64,000 nucleotides of DNA from assembly GCA_000469685.2 (NCBI GenBank), contig LS997565.1, positions 12,724,505 to 12,788,504 on the forward strand, in the 5' to 3' direction. Positions 23,201 through 43,500 of the stretch are shown here, piece after piece. The position numbers and the translations under genes are program-made. Origin of the DNA: Haemonchus contortus. Taxonomy: Eukaryota; Nematoda; Chromadorea; Rhabditida; Trichostrongylidae. The notes beneath the pieces are model-generated. The model made no database searches. It was given only the letters and a program-made list of their open reading frames with translations, and was not told the DNA's origin. Every line of letters starts with the position of its first letter. The stretch's first letter is position 1.

Positions 23201-26200
23201 CAGCATTTTTGCTGTAGGTAGCAAAAAGGCACTATCTGAAATGCGACCTACCTAGTAAATAGGAAGCAGTAATAACATAAAATACCCATTTGCAATTGAG
23301 GAACGAAAGATGGAACAGCATCGGTTGCCGGAATAGAAGGACACCAAAACCGGCTACGGTTAGAGCGAATGAACGACTGTCTTGATAATAAGCTTGGGGG
23401 TCCTGTAAAAGAATTATAGTCAAGCCATTCCGATAACGTTGTCCTGCCCTTAATCGAAAAGATCTAGGTTCTGTACTGATGCTTCATTGTTGGGTAACCT
23501 TTTTCTTAAGACTATATTATTTGACAATAATTGTAGATTGATTCAGTCTCCGTGATAGATAAGAAGTTTTATCCACGACTAACATTTCTGCAGAAACGCC
23601 TTCTTCGAATTCAGGAGATGCTAAACAAATACGAATGGAGCTCTTTTGTCGGCAGTCCGAGCTTAAAATTCTTGATGATATTTTTATATGAAAATATTTT
23701 ATTAACTACCAGATATCATTTCAAGTTCAACTGACATCGACGTTTTTGTTCCACTCCTCCTTTTTGTTGGCTATATGCCGCTGCTCTTAGCCATTCCCTT
23801 TTCGCTGCTTGTTTCGTCGCATTGATTGAGCCTTTTTTCTTTTTTTCTATGTTCCATCTGCATTTCTTGTTTGTTTCAATCTTCTTTTCCTCCCTCTTTT
23901 GCGAACTGATTCAAGATTCTCGATCCTCTGCTTCACTCAGTTTAGTCATGTTGATCCTTTCTCTCCACTCACTGCTCCGTGCCGTATCTGCGCTCAGCTT
24001 TCTGCTCATTTACTGTCTTATGCAGGTATCCGACAAGTCGGTTCACGAGGGAGGTTGGCATACCCGTGTGCCGAAGTTCCGACCTTGACCAGTGACTCCT
24101 TCTCGGATGAGGCACCATGGCCAATTGGTGCGCGTACTGGCTATTTAGTTTCTTCTCCAGCTATTGTAGCGTGTAGCCCACTCTTCGTATATGAGTTTCT
24201 TTTCCAACTCCACTCTAGTAGAAGGCAATTCTGCCGAAACGTGTCGACACTGCCTTGTGCCATTTCTTCTTTATTGTATAGTCGGAAAACAAAAGCTCAT
24301 TGATATCCTGATTGGAAGTTTAATACTTGGGTAGCATCACAACTAGAGACTGATCAGTGATAAGAACCTTCACATTAGGTTGGAAGGAAAGTCTTGCAGC
24401 AAAAAATTTGAAGCGTCAGCAATTTGTATGATCAGTGTGAAGACGGTAGCAAGAGTGGTAAACTTGTAGGACATTCCTCAGGTAATCAACACATGAGTAA
24501 ATAAGGGCACGCGTGTGGGCTTTAGAAGCATTACAGCCAATGAATGGACAACACCCGACTTGTACCATCATCTTCTACTAAGCACGCCAAGGGAAAAACG
24601 AGGGTGTAGTGGCTAAAATTATCAGCAACCTATTCAATGCTGGCACTGCTCACCGATCAACGGTCAACAATCGGTTGGATCGCTTCACTGGAGGAGATAC
24701 TAGCATTCGATGTCACGCAAACATCGCCCCTTAATTTAATCGAGGTTGAAGTTATCCATCCACTATGAGTTGCTAAACGCAGACTAAACGAAAACAGCTA
24801 TTGGCTACCCCTATGAACCCCGAAAATTTGGCCAACGGGGTTAGAGCAGGACGATCAAACTGTAAGTCAGGTCCCTACAGAGGGACAGCGCACGTCGAAA
24901 TTAAGCTTTAGCTTTAAGCACGCGTCAAAAGTTCTACGATTCCAATTGGTTTCAGGTTGTTCATCAGTCGTACTCCCTAAGTGTTGCGCCTTCTAACTAC
25001 CATAACTTCGCCTTCTTGAGCATACCGTTGTGGAAAAAAATCGGAACTTGATGTGATCTTAAAACGGCAGTCAATCACTTCTTCGAGTCACAGCTTCCTC
25101 ACTCTTGGATAAAAGGCGTCAGTGATTCAGTCAAGGTTGTTGACCTCTTTGGTGAATATATTTCCGAAAATAGACTGGCCTGGAGAATTTCAGAAATGAT
25201 TTGAAAAAGACCTTCATTTTGTTGCAGGTTTCCTTTTAACCTAATAGTAATGAATGACATGAAAAAGCAGGTGTCGGCTGGAAAATCCTCCTCTATAAAA
25301 TAAGCGCACCTGAATCACACAGGCTCCCAAATCGCCAGCACAAGTAGAAGTACAAATGAACGACAGAAAAAATAAGTAATGGGGTGCAAGAAACTACTAA
25401 CACCTCCTAAAACTTGGCCTCGGCGGGAACGGCGCAAGGCAAGTGACGCACTATCAAATGCACAACCACGAACCTCAAATTGACGCTGGTCCAGGTCAAC
25501 CTAGCCATTCAGCCCTCTGAAAGCGGGTCATTAGTGACACACTCATTTTGAAGTATAAAAAGCGTTGTCAATCGGCTCGTCATAGCAAGTTACTGTAGAG
25601 GCCACATATTTATTCAAACGCCACTACCTTTTTGAGTGGAAATCGAATGCGGATGCTCATCCCAAAGGTGGGCTGATAAAAGTAAAAGATTCTTCCCTTT
25701 GCTTTATCAATCAACCACCGGGCAGACCTAAAGACTACTTTGTTAAACCTCTGCTCTCTTCATACATCTTCTCGCTATCGAGTTGCAAGAGCAATTCTCT
25801 ATTCAGTACTTCCTTTTTTTGGGTGACAGTATGACCACTTCTCTGACAGGCCAATTTTATCGCAATGTCGACAAAAATGTAAATTACTTCAGGCCACACA
25901 TCCGGAATACATATATATGCGTACACATAAATATGCAAATGAACTCATTGAGGCTACATCTTAAACCTACTATTTTTCAGCAGTCGATTGTGCTCACCTG
26001 CTCATTGCGCGGAAAATATATTAAAAGGATCGCTTTTACAATCTTGACGATTATTTGGTGAGTTGTCAAAGCAAACGCGCTCGCTAAAGGAGCCATATCG
26101 GCTGAAGTCTGAAAATAAAAATCGTCGTGTGATGAAATGAAGTTAGAAAATACCTTTTCGCGAAATGATGTGGTGGTTTTTTCTTAGAATTCGTTTAAAA

Positions 26201-28612
26201 AAAAACTATTTCGAAATGAAGAGTTCTTCCGAAGCTCTAAGGCTGCTGCCAATTCAAATAGCTCTCTACTATGGTCGTCCTCAACAGAATAAAAAATTTT
26301 CCAAGTAAACTAATCCATATAGACTACTAAGGCATCGACCATATCTGGAAGTTTTCCGCAGACAACAATGCTCGCCCGAGGAGTCATACACCTTGGCAGA
26401 AAACGGCAACCTAGTGAGAAGAGTAGTTGAAATCTGGATCTATGGGAAGCTCATTACCACACCTACATGAGAAATATGTTGTCACTTCATATATAAAAGC
26501 TCACACTGGTCATGTTGACACCGCAGCCGCTTCCCGCAAATCCGTGAATGCATGAGCAGGTAGCCTAGAAAAATTATGGTTAAATTATGGAAAAGGTAAA
26601 AAACCTATAAAACTGTGAGCAAGGGAACACAGGAAATGCCCAGAGAATGGATGTTAAATTGGTTGCCTCTGTGCAGACCATGCTTAATGTATATAATTCT
26701 TCGAAGCCGAATTCTGTCCATAACTCACCAACCTTCTGAAAGGTCAGCAAAAATTTCTTCACAACTTGATTACTGGTCAGCCTTCCCTCTAATTTAGAGC
26801 TCTGACTATCACTACGCGATCACACCCTGGTGAACTGACCACCTTGCTTTATTGAAATTCGATCTACGGATTACGTTTCCAAAGAAATCATCGTCTTCAG
26901 AGGCTTAAACGGATTCTATCCGCTCCGAGATGGAGTCTGGTGCTTTATAAAGTGGATATTTTCGATGGGTCCAGGTCTATTTTTTTGCTAGGGGGATCGA
27001 ACGCTGTTGGATACTGTAAATCATCTCTCTCAAGTTGCGTTTAGGCCTCTGAAGACGACTATTATGTCGAAACCTCAGATCGCTGATTTAATAAAGAGTT
27101 CCACATATAAGCTTCAAACGGAGGAAGAATTTCAATAATGCAAACGGAAATGCCGAGGTCAGAAAATGAGAGAAATTGAAAACTACTCGATGGCCACCTT
27201 GTATTTCCTTACCAAACCAAATCGTACGATTGTAATGTATTATGCTCGATTTTCTAGAGCAATTTTTATTCAATATTACATAGATACCTTTATCGGAAAT
27301 CGTAGCAGGACCCTTCGCTGAGGGATTTGGCGCTTTGCCGCTTTACAACTAAGGGAATGTATAACTGAATCCCCCGAAAATGTCCAATCTCATTTCATTC
27401 GGTTCATCTCCTCTCTCAACCAACAACTGCTTCAACAGTTAGCTCTACCCGAAATTTCGGCCCTCCTTGTCAGTGAGACAGTTCAGAAGAAGCACACCAC
27501 AATTAAGCTAGACATACTCCTGAAATTTCAGAGCTCTAGTTAAATAGGCTTCTGAGCAAATTGAACTTACCCGATCCACTTCTGACTCACATGTGCCATA
27601 CCTACCACAGTGTAGCCCTGTACGTTTGCATTGGTTAGGAGCTTTCCAACACGTGTTGCCCTAAAGCAAGTTAATTTTCGCTGGAGGAATCTTCACCATA
27701 AATAATTGTGATGGTCATGCTGTTACAATACCAACAACTATACTCAGCAAATAATACCTTCCAACCCTCCTTGCAATGACAGACGAATCCGACTGTTATG
27801 TTTTCACAGAATGTCGTTCCATGGAAATCACATTCATCACACGACTTGCGTATTTTTTTATTAAAGGGCGTTTCAATATCTGAAGTAAAACGTTGTTATT
27901 GGTAAAGCCATGGGCTAGTGCGAGTCTCTTTACTGTGGCAATGATGCCCCTTCGAGATTAAGAATTTACTTCATAGGTCAAAAATTTACTTGTCAATCGT
28001 GCGAAGTATTAGTAACTTCAATATGTTCCGATCCTAATGAACGCAGCCCTTCTGTAAACGTGCATAGTTGGTCATTTTTTACCTGTATTTTATACTTTCC
28101 TTCTTGCCCCATAATAATGGTGAGCCTCATGTCATAGCGCGCCTCTTCCATGGCACCGCTCCGCCGTAGTCTCCGCCCTTCACGTGAGATGACCTCATTT
28201 TACTGACGTATGAATCGCACTGCCCTCGAGGGGCGGCATTACGAGGTTGGTGTAACTTCTCCATCTTGGGTATATCCCGTGAGTCATCGCTAGTAAGCCT
28301 CCCTCATTTATCGAGTGACTAGTGACGTCCTTCGATTACCGAATATTAAGAACGAATAAACAAAACAAACAAATAAACGACAGCAGAACTTCAACAACAA
28401 AATAACACATATTACACAACAAATTACACACATCACGTCCCTTTTCAAGACGCTATTCAAAGGTGGTACAGTTTTACCGTCCAACAATCAACGCTCTTTA
28501 CCTGAAGCGGTTCCGTTTGCCACTCCGTCTTCTAGTGACTTTATAAAGGAGGTGATGTTTTTGATGAAAAGCTCTGTTGTTGAGCCTGTATTTGTAGTCC
28601 AATGCGCCGTTC
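20229..28612 (-). CDS. EGF-like, seven-helix membrane protein (adhesion/secretin-type receptor candidate)
   Basis: Exons with consistent phases: 28612-28502, 27879-27758, 27660-27571, 26564-26505, 26108-25998, 23402-23252, 22260-22145, 22089-22018, 21571-21359, 21299-21193, 20662 to 20593 or 20589, and 20503-20229. The first exons give two EGF-like modules; the second is complete with six cysteines (QC...HC...TC...TCSC...GC). Then follow hydrophobic helices including SFALTVAGFGVLLF, WVFYVITASYLLGLGFF, FVPIIVVAGGLLTIL, WSPLFLFAMCLALIATAF, LIFTAVEPWLMLLSY and LAIVFAALYSACNLIQSVF. The order helix 4, Trp/Cys loop, helix 5 resembles class B/adhesion receptors. No GAIN/GPS site separates EGF from the first helix, and only about 8 residues lie between them. 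N-terminal exons upstream of 28612 were not found. A different seven-helix EGF family (TMEM8-like) is the main alternative. Confidence 0.72.
23403..25997. other. Large intron of the receptor gene
   Basis: The flanking exons 26108-25998 and 23402-23252 join in phase 0. The interval holds a SINE copy near 25.5 kb and otherwise nothing I can name. Plus-strand open frames near 23.8-24.3 kb look like chance. Confidence 0.5.
25420..25675 (+). repeat. tRNA-like SINE copy 4 (diverged)
   Basis: GGCAAGTGACGCACTATC, GTCCAGGTCAACCTAGCC, CCCTCTGAAAGCGGGTC, then CATAGCAAGTTACTGTAGAGG and GAGTGGAAATCGAATGCG follow the family order with many changes. Confidence 0.55.
26845..27110. repeat. Inverted-repeat (fold-back) element, ~265 bp
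   Basis: The two ends share, in inverted orientation, CGTCTTCAGAGGC, a one-base difference and TAAACG, together with a TTTATT/GTTTC context. It lies in an intron of the receptor gene and belongs to the same class as 28897-29330 and 29413-29680. Confidence 0.6.
27571..27879 (-). CDS. EGF-like module exons of the receptor gene
   Basis: Exon 27879-27758 encodes CDECDFHGTTFC, then FVCHCKEGWK. Exon 27660-27571 continues GNTCW and then NQCKRTGLHCGRYGTC. Exon 26564-26505 finishes with TCSCIHGFAGSGC. Cys spacing and the terminal C-x-C-x-x-G-F-x-G-x-x-C pattern are typical of EGF domains. Joins are phase 0. Confidence 0.8.
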
Positions 28613-28896
28613 CTGGATCAATTCAAAATTTCTAAACATGATGCTTCAAAGATTTCACACCGAGTTGAGACTGTTAATACAAGATGGCCAATGATGATAA
28701 TATTGTTGCCGATGATGTTTATAAAAGTTATATTTTTTCTCTCTGCAAGTAAGTCAGAAAGCTCATAGCAGTTTTATCAACTGAAGGGGTCTAGGAGATG
28801 TGACAATCTAAATTAAGCAAAATTAATGAAATGAAGTAATGAATGCTGCAAAAAATGTTGCAAAACGGACGCCAAATTGTATTACTAAGTAATTGC
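28613..28896. other. Upstream of first resolved receptor exon
   Basis: No 5' exon was identified, although the 28612 exon starts in phase 1 and so needs one. It may lie beyond the fold-back elements or be missing. Confidence 0.3.
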
Positions 28897-29330
28897 TTTC
28901 TTGAACTCTTCACGAGGTTTGTAAACTCGGTTTATTAGGCTGACGTTTCGGCGGAATCGCCTTCTGAAGAGCCTGAAAGGATCATAACAATCTGTAACTA
29001 TCTGATCAAACGCCTCCACAAACCCACGTACCCCCAGGGCACGCGTGGTCGAAAGATGAAGTACCCATCGTAACTTATGGATTCTTCGAAACCACCCAGC
29101 AAGTGATGGTACCAACCGACCAGTGTCAGCTGTGGCATGTCTTCGTCAAAGTCTCTGCTGGAATGCCAATCTTATATAAGCCCGTAGCTCCCGCGTGATT
29201 GCGGGATATTCAATCTCATCACGGATAGTCACAGACTGTTATGGTCCTTCCAGGCTCTGCAGAAAGCGATTCCGTCAGCCTAGTAAAGCATATTTGCAAA
29301 CCTCGTTAAGAGTTCAAGAGATCAATAAAC
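28897..29330. repeat. Inverted-repeat (fold-back) element, ~430 bp
   Basis: Arms of about 100-110 bp are related in inverted orientation: CTTGAACTCTT, ACGAGGTTTG, AGGCTGACG, GGAATCGC, TTTCTG/CTTCTG, AGAGCCTG, AGGA, CATAACA and CTGTGACTATC-like blocks. The middle is unique. Confidence 0.7.
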
Positions 29331-29412
29331 TCAGTAATACAATTATGTCAAGGTTCATAGAAAGCCGTACATGGAACCACATTGTATTGTTCTAGTTAAA
29401 ATATTCTTGTGC

Positions 29413-29680
29413 TTAGGTGGAACAATTTATCGAATCAATGACCTACTGTTTCGACGCTATCGTCTTCCTCAGAGGGGTAAAGCGAATAAAAACCGATCGA
29501 GCCGTAGAACCGTGGTGAGTTATGCCTGGGATTATGGGTACTGATTTCGTTGACACATTTGCCAGAGAAGATAACGCTGTGCATATCATCTCGCGTTGCT
29601 TGAGGCTCTTGGAGAGGATGATAGCGTCGAAAAAATAGGCCGTTGATCTAACAAATTGTTCCATCCAACAAGTTCGCACG
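29413..29680. repeat. Inverted-repeat (fold-back) element, ~265 bp
   Basis: The left end GGTGGAACAATTTATCGAAT...TTTCGACGCTATCGTC is mirrored at the right end by GGATGGAACAATTTG...TTTCGACGCTATCATC in reverse complement. It is the same class as the neighbours. Confidence 0.7.
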
Positions 29681-30608
29681 CCACAAGGATATTTTGACCA
29701 CAAACAACCACGCCGAGATCAAAGCAAGAGAAAAGTTGGAGACTGCATTGTTCAATGTCTAAGAGAAAGACAGAATAAGAGTTATTACTTCGCTCAAAGG
29801 GATCTCCTTTCAGTTCGACACAGCCTCGAGAACAGAAACGCGTCAACCATAGCAGGATAGCAGGCGTTCAACTTGTTCCTTGATCTTTGCAGGGTTGCCT
29901 TCAACTTAGTGGAATGCGGCGAGGTCTAGCGCATGCCTTGGACCCATATTGCTACCCTTTCCAAGAATTCAAGCAGTATCAGGTCCGCTGACCTGAGAGG
30001 CCCTCATCGAAGGAAACTAAATTTAGAACGTTCTGCTTACATCGAACTGAAAACTTTTGGCATTCTGGGATCTTTCTCTCATTTGTATACCTTTTCATTT
30101 AACTTCAAATGAACCTTCAAATCTACTCATCGATCTCGTGGAAATCGTCATCCCCTCTGCAGTTTCATGCAGTAGCGATACCGGATTGAAGAGCTGGTGA
30201 CAGCCCTATTTTGAGGTTAGCCACGGAAGCTACAGAAAAATTGCTTCCGCGTGCCGCGGAACTCTTTCTAACCCTCTGAATCACGCAATAGTTTCAAAGT
30301 AATGACATTTTAACATTCATATAGCGAAGGACCTCGATCGCTTGGAGTCTTTGACGGTGCAAATCTGTGACAGGATTGCGGTAGATCGATGCCTTCATTT
30401 TGAATAGAGAAGCAGACTCGTTCTGGCGAGAGTACAGCAGTTCAGATAATACAAAGACAAAGGAATTGAAGACGAAGAGCTCCCCAGCCATCAGACCTGA
30501 TGACCCCCGTCTTTGCTTCCGTAATTTCGCCTTATTCTGCATAATCCATAGAATCGAAAAGTCACATGGAAAAAAATCTAAAAATTCTTCTTTTAGGTTC
30601 ACTCGATC

Positions 30609-39992
<9,384 letters not shown>

Positions 39993-40384
39993 CGTTCTTC
40001 CTGCAATCTCTGCACAAAGATGACCATACAGTAACTTAACCGTCGAAAATCTTTAGTAGAGTGATGGAAATTCTTGGCCGCTGTAGACAAGTCCCAGATC
40101 GAAAAGTAAAATAAAGTGCAAGTATTTGCATGGGCTTTATGTTCGTTAAATCTCGGAATAGATAAAGAGGACATCTTACTGTAGCAACACAAACAACTAC
40201 TACAATAGCTACCAAATCTCAATGAGCTGCTAACAGCTTCATTGTAAAGTTTGACAGAATTCTGAAAGAATCGTTCTCCCTAGCTAGGAGGGAACTCGCT
40301 TGGAACTCGGATCACTCCTTCCAAATTACACTTGTAAAAAAGCCACATTCTGTTCTAACGGTCTATATCAATTAAAGCTGAGAC

Positions 40385-40560
40385 AATATAGAGAGCGAGG
40401 CGTGAAGCACACTAATAGATGCAGAGGCGGGGGTTCGAGTACCGCATCGACACTCGCCTGGGCCAACTGAGCCTTCCATCTAGTCGAGGTCGATTTATTG
40501 GTGCCAGAATCGACTACGACGATAAAAAAAACTACCTTGTAAGTTGACTAGTCTCCCAAA
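40385..40560 (+). repeat. tRNA-like SINE copy 5
   Basis: GAGGCGTGAAGCACACTA is followed by GGGGGTTCGAGTACCGC (B-box-like), GGGCCAACTGAGCCTTCC, AGGTCG and TTGGTGCCAGA, as in the family at 10225. Confidence 0.6.
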
Positions 40561-40889
40561 TCTCTTGATAGGCCGTATTTCCTACCATCAACTGTGTTAC
40601 ATATTTTCAGCTTCAGCGTTGTGGGTTTAAAACTGAATGAAACTTTTTTGGAATGGTCCCTACACCACTGTGCAAACTACTTTCCCCTACGTTTAGTGCC
40701 TAGATTTCCCCTTCTACTGAGAATCCATTGCCTCCTCGCGTTATTCGCTCCTAGATCTATTCAGCCGTGTTGTAAGCGCCTTCACATACGTAGTACATTT
40801 ATGGGCATAATCTCCTCAGATAATGCTGAATGTTTACTCAACGATCCACCTTTTCCGGGAGCTCCAGATATCTAAGACTATATGGGTAG

Positions 40890-43500
40890 ATGTACAGGAG
40901 CGAGCCAACTACCTCAGCCATCACCTGTATCACCTGTCGTCCCGTTGATCATCGACTTCCTCGAGCGGGCGCCAGTAACGTCTCCATTCGTCCCTGTCAC
41001 GAGCCGAAGTGGATTGGTGAATCGTTCTCGCTTCAGGAACACGAGGTTCAACATTCCTTACGTTCAGAGCTTTCGTGAAGAAGTCTGACCATTCCGTTTA
41101 ACGTGAAAGGAGCATCAGGTACGGGTCCGTTTTTCATGAACATCGTCCTCGTTCGGTTCAGCCTCAAGCCGATATTTCCACAAGCACTATCAAACTCGGC
41201 CAGCATTCGTTCCGCCTGCTCGATGTTCGGTGTTATAAGCACGATGTCGTCTGCAAAGCGGAGGTGATGTAGGAAGCGGCCGTCGACCTTCACTCCCAAG
41301 TCTTCCCATTCCAAATGACGCATGATATTCTCGAGGGCGGCACTGAAAAGTTTGGGCGAAATAGTATCGCCTTGCCGGACACCTCTCTTCACGTTGACAA
41401 TGACTTCCTATAGAATGGTGAAATCCTGGTCGTGAAGCTGTCGTAGAGCTCACGAAGCAACCTTATATATTGCGTAGGAACACCCTAGTTGCCCAGGGCT
41501 TCAACAACCGCTTCTGTCTCAACGGCGTCAAAGGCTTTCTTCAAGTCGATAAACGTAAGACATAGCGGCATTTTGCACTCTCGCGATACTTCAATGAGGC
41601 TTGTTAGGGTGTGGATATGATCGATTGTATTGAACCCTCTTCGAAACCCTGCTTGCTCACATGGCTGTCCTTCATCTAATATTCTGCCAATTCTGTTTAG
41701 GATGACACGAGTGAAAAGCTTGTAGATCGCAGATAGCAGGCAGATTGGGCGATAGTTTCCAATATCGTCTGGATCTCCCTTTTTGTATAGCAACACAGTC
41801 TTGCTAGTTTTCCACGACGTGGGCACTTTGGATTCCGACAGGTACTGTGTGAAGAGCCTAGCCAGAGTTTTGATGATGACTGGTGGTATACTCTTCAGAT
41901 GTTCTGGTTTGATCCTATCGGGACCGGGCGCTGTACAGTTCTTCATCAACGTGATGGCATGTCGTATTTCGGAGGGAGAAGCGAAGGAGCGATATATTCG
42001 TCTTGCTTAAGATGGTGAGTAGGCAGGTAGACGTGGCTGTGGAAGAGATCCGAGTCGTAGATGACCTTCTCCATTGCCCTCCGGGATGCAGTAACGGTTC
42101 CGTCCGGACGACGGAGGGAGGTCATCTTGGTCTTGTAATTGGCGAAGCTCCGTCGGGCTTTGCGAATGCTCTTTGCGGCCTCGGCGGCTTCGTCCATGAC
42201 TGCTGCTCTTCTCTCTTTCAGATCTTCCTTTATCGCTTCTCTGCATAGCTTCGCAAGTTCGGACGTTTGTTGATAATTGCCTGCAGCTCGCGCGATTCCA
42301 CGCTGGCGTATCAGCTCGAGAGTCTTCGAAGAGAGTCGTCTCTTGGCTACTTGTAGACTCTTTGCTTCCGTAGCACTATCGTGAAGATGCTCGACGAGCC
42401 GGTTGTATTCTTCGTCGATGTTGTCGCTAACGGAATCCTCCCGTTTACTCGCGAAGGAAGCGAATTTGTCCCAGTTGATGGAGGTCTTTCGTTTCCGAAC
42501 ATCATAGCTCTCTCCCCTCGCACTGAGAAGCAGAACCTAGCGCGGAGGAGACGATGGTCCGATCATGTGTAGAACTTCGGAACAACAGCGGCGTCGGTCA
42601 GGCAAAATCTTCGATTGAAGATGATGTGGTCTATTTCATTATGGAACTGTACACCAGGTGACTCCCATGTCCATCTTAAATGAAAGGGCTTCTGGAACTG
42701 CGAGTTACCATGGATAGTGTGGGTCGTCATGATAAACTCGGACAGCCTTTCACCCTGCTCATTCCATTTAACTTCGTGATTTCCGATGTGAAGCTCTTCA
42801 GCCGTTCTTCTGGGGCCAATCTTAGCGTTAAAATCACCGACGATGACCTTGAAAAAAGTGTGGTCTTCTCTGTAGAGCCTCTCCAGATTCATATAAAACG
42901 CTTCCAACTCCTCTTCTTCGTAGCTCGATGTTGGTACGTAAGCAACGAAGATGGTTAGAGCTGGGATTGAGCCACATGTTCTTAATCGCAAACGTCCGAT
43001 TCGGGATGTTAAGCTTTCGTACGAATCGATGTTCGTGGCCAAGTGCGTATTGATGAGGACACCTACGCCGCCGACGCCTCTACTGTCGCATGATCCCAGG
43101 AACAGTTCTTCTCCAGTCTCAAATACAGCGTGCAGCGAGCGATGCCTTCCCGTCTCGGTCAGTCCGATGACGTCGTACTTGATCTTCCTAGCTTGCACCA
43201 TCAGATCTTCATACACGCTTCCGATGCAAGCGTCCGTGCGTTGAAAGTACAGATCGCCATCCTAGTCCTTCTCCTTTTGGGCAGCCTGTTTTGGCCCTGA
43301 GTTTTTAGCAGCCTCTCCCGAGCGGTCCTACCCAACGCTGCGAATTGGGGGCTCCCTCAGGTTCAGGGGAATGAGGCCCATTTCTATTACTGTTTTTGGC
43401 GTGAAGATACCCAACGGGCAGCTTGCCAGGCTCAACCATACCTATGCAAAAGCACAACGTGCTCCGAGCCTGTCGCTTTCAACCGTGGTGGATACTGTAT
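40890..43500 (-). mobile_element. Defective RTE-type non-LTR retrotransposon
   Basis: Reading from 43254: MAICTFNARTLASE start, then an APE-type endonuclease (LTETGRHR, VGDFNAKIG, NEIDHIIFN, SDHRLLRA). The reverse transcriptase follows (APGPDRIKPEHLK, GNYRPICLLSAIYKLFTR, GFRRGFNTIDHI, LTFIDLKKAFDAV, GVRQGDTISP, LRFADDIVLI). After APFTLNG the frame jumps to the 3' terminal block near 41093, so about 150-170 residues of the C-terminal region are missing. Stops and frame shifts occur near 43200, between the FYT and SDH residues, after ALGN (41485) and near 41400. The leader upstream of the ATG extends to about 43500. It is an inactive copy. Confidence 0.85.

Noticed and set aside
28090..28190. 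Minus-strand segment reading ARYDMRLTIIMGQEGKYKIQ with a donor
   Set aside because: It looks exon-like but its phase (0) does not fit the phase-1 join between 28502 and 27879, which is otherwise perfect.
29448..29472. Active hammerhead ribozyme
   Set aside because: The core elements are present, but stems I and III are not convincing, so only a derived motif is claimed.
42003..42572. Plus-strand open frames
   Set aside because: Antisense to the RTE endonuclease and linker region.
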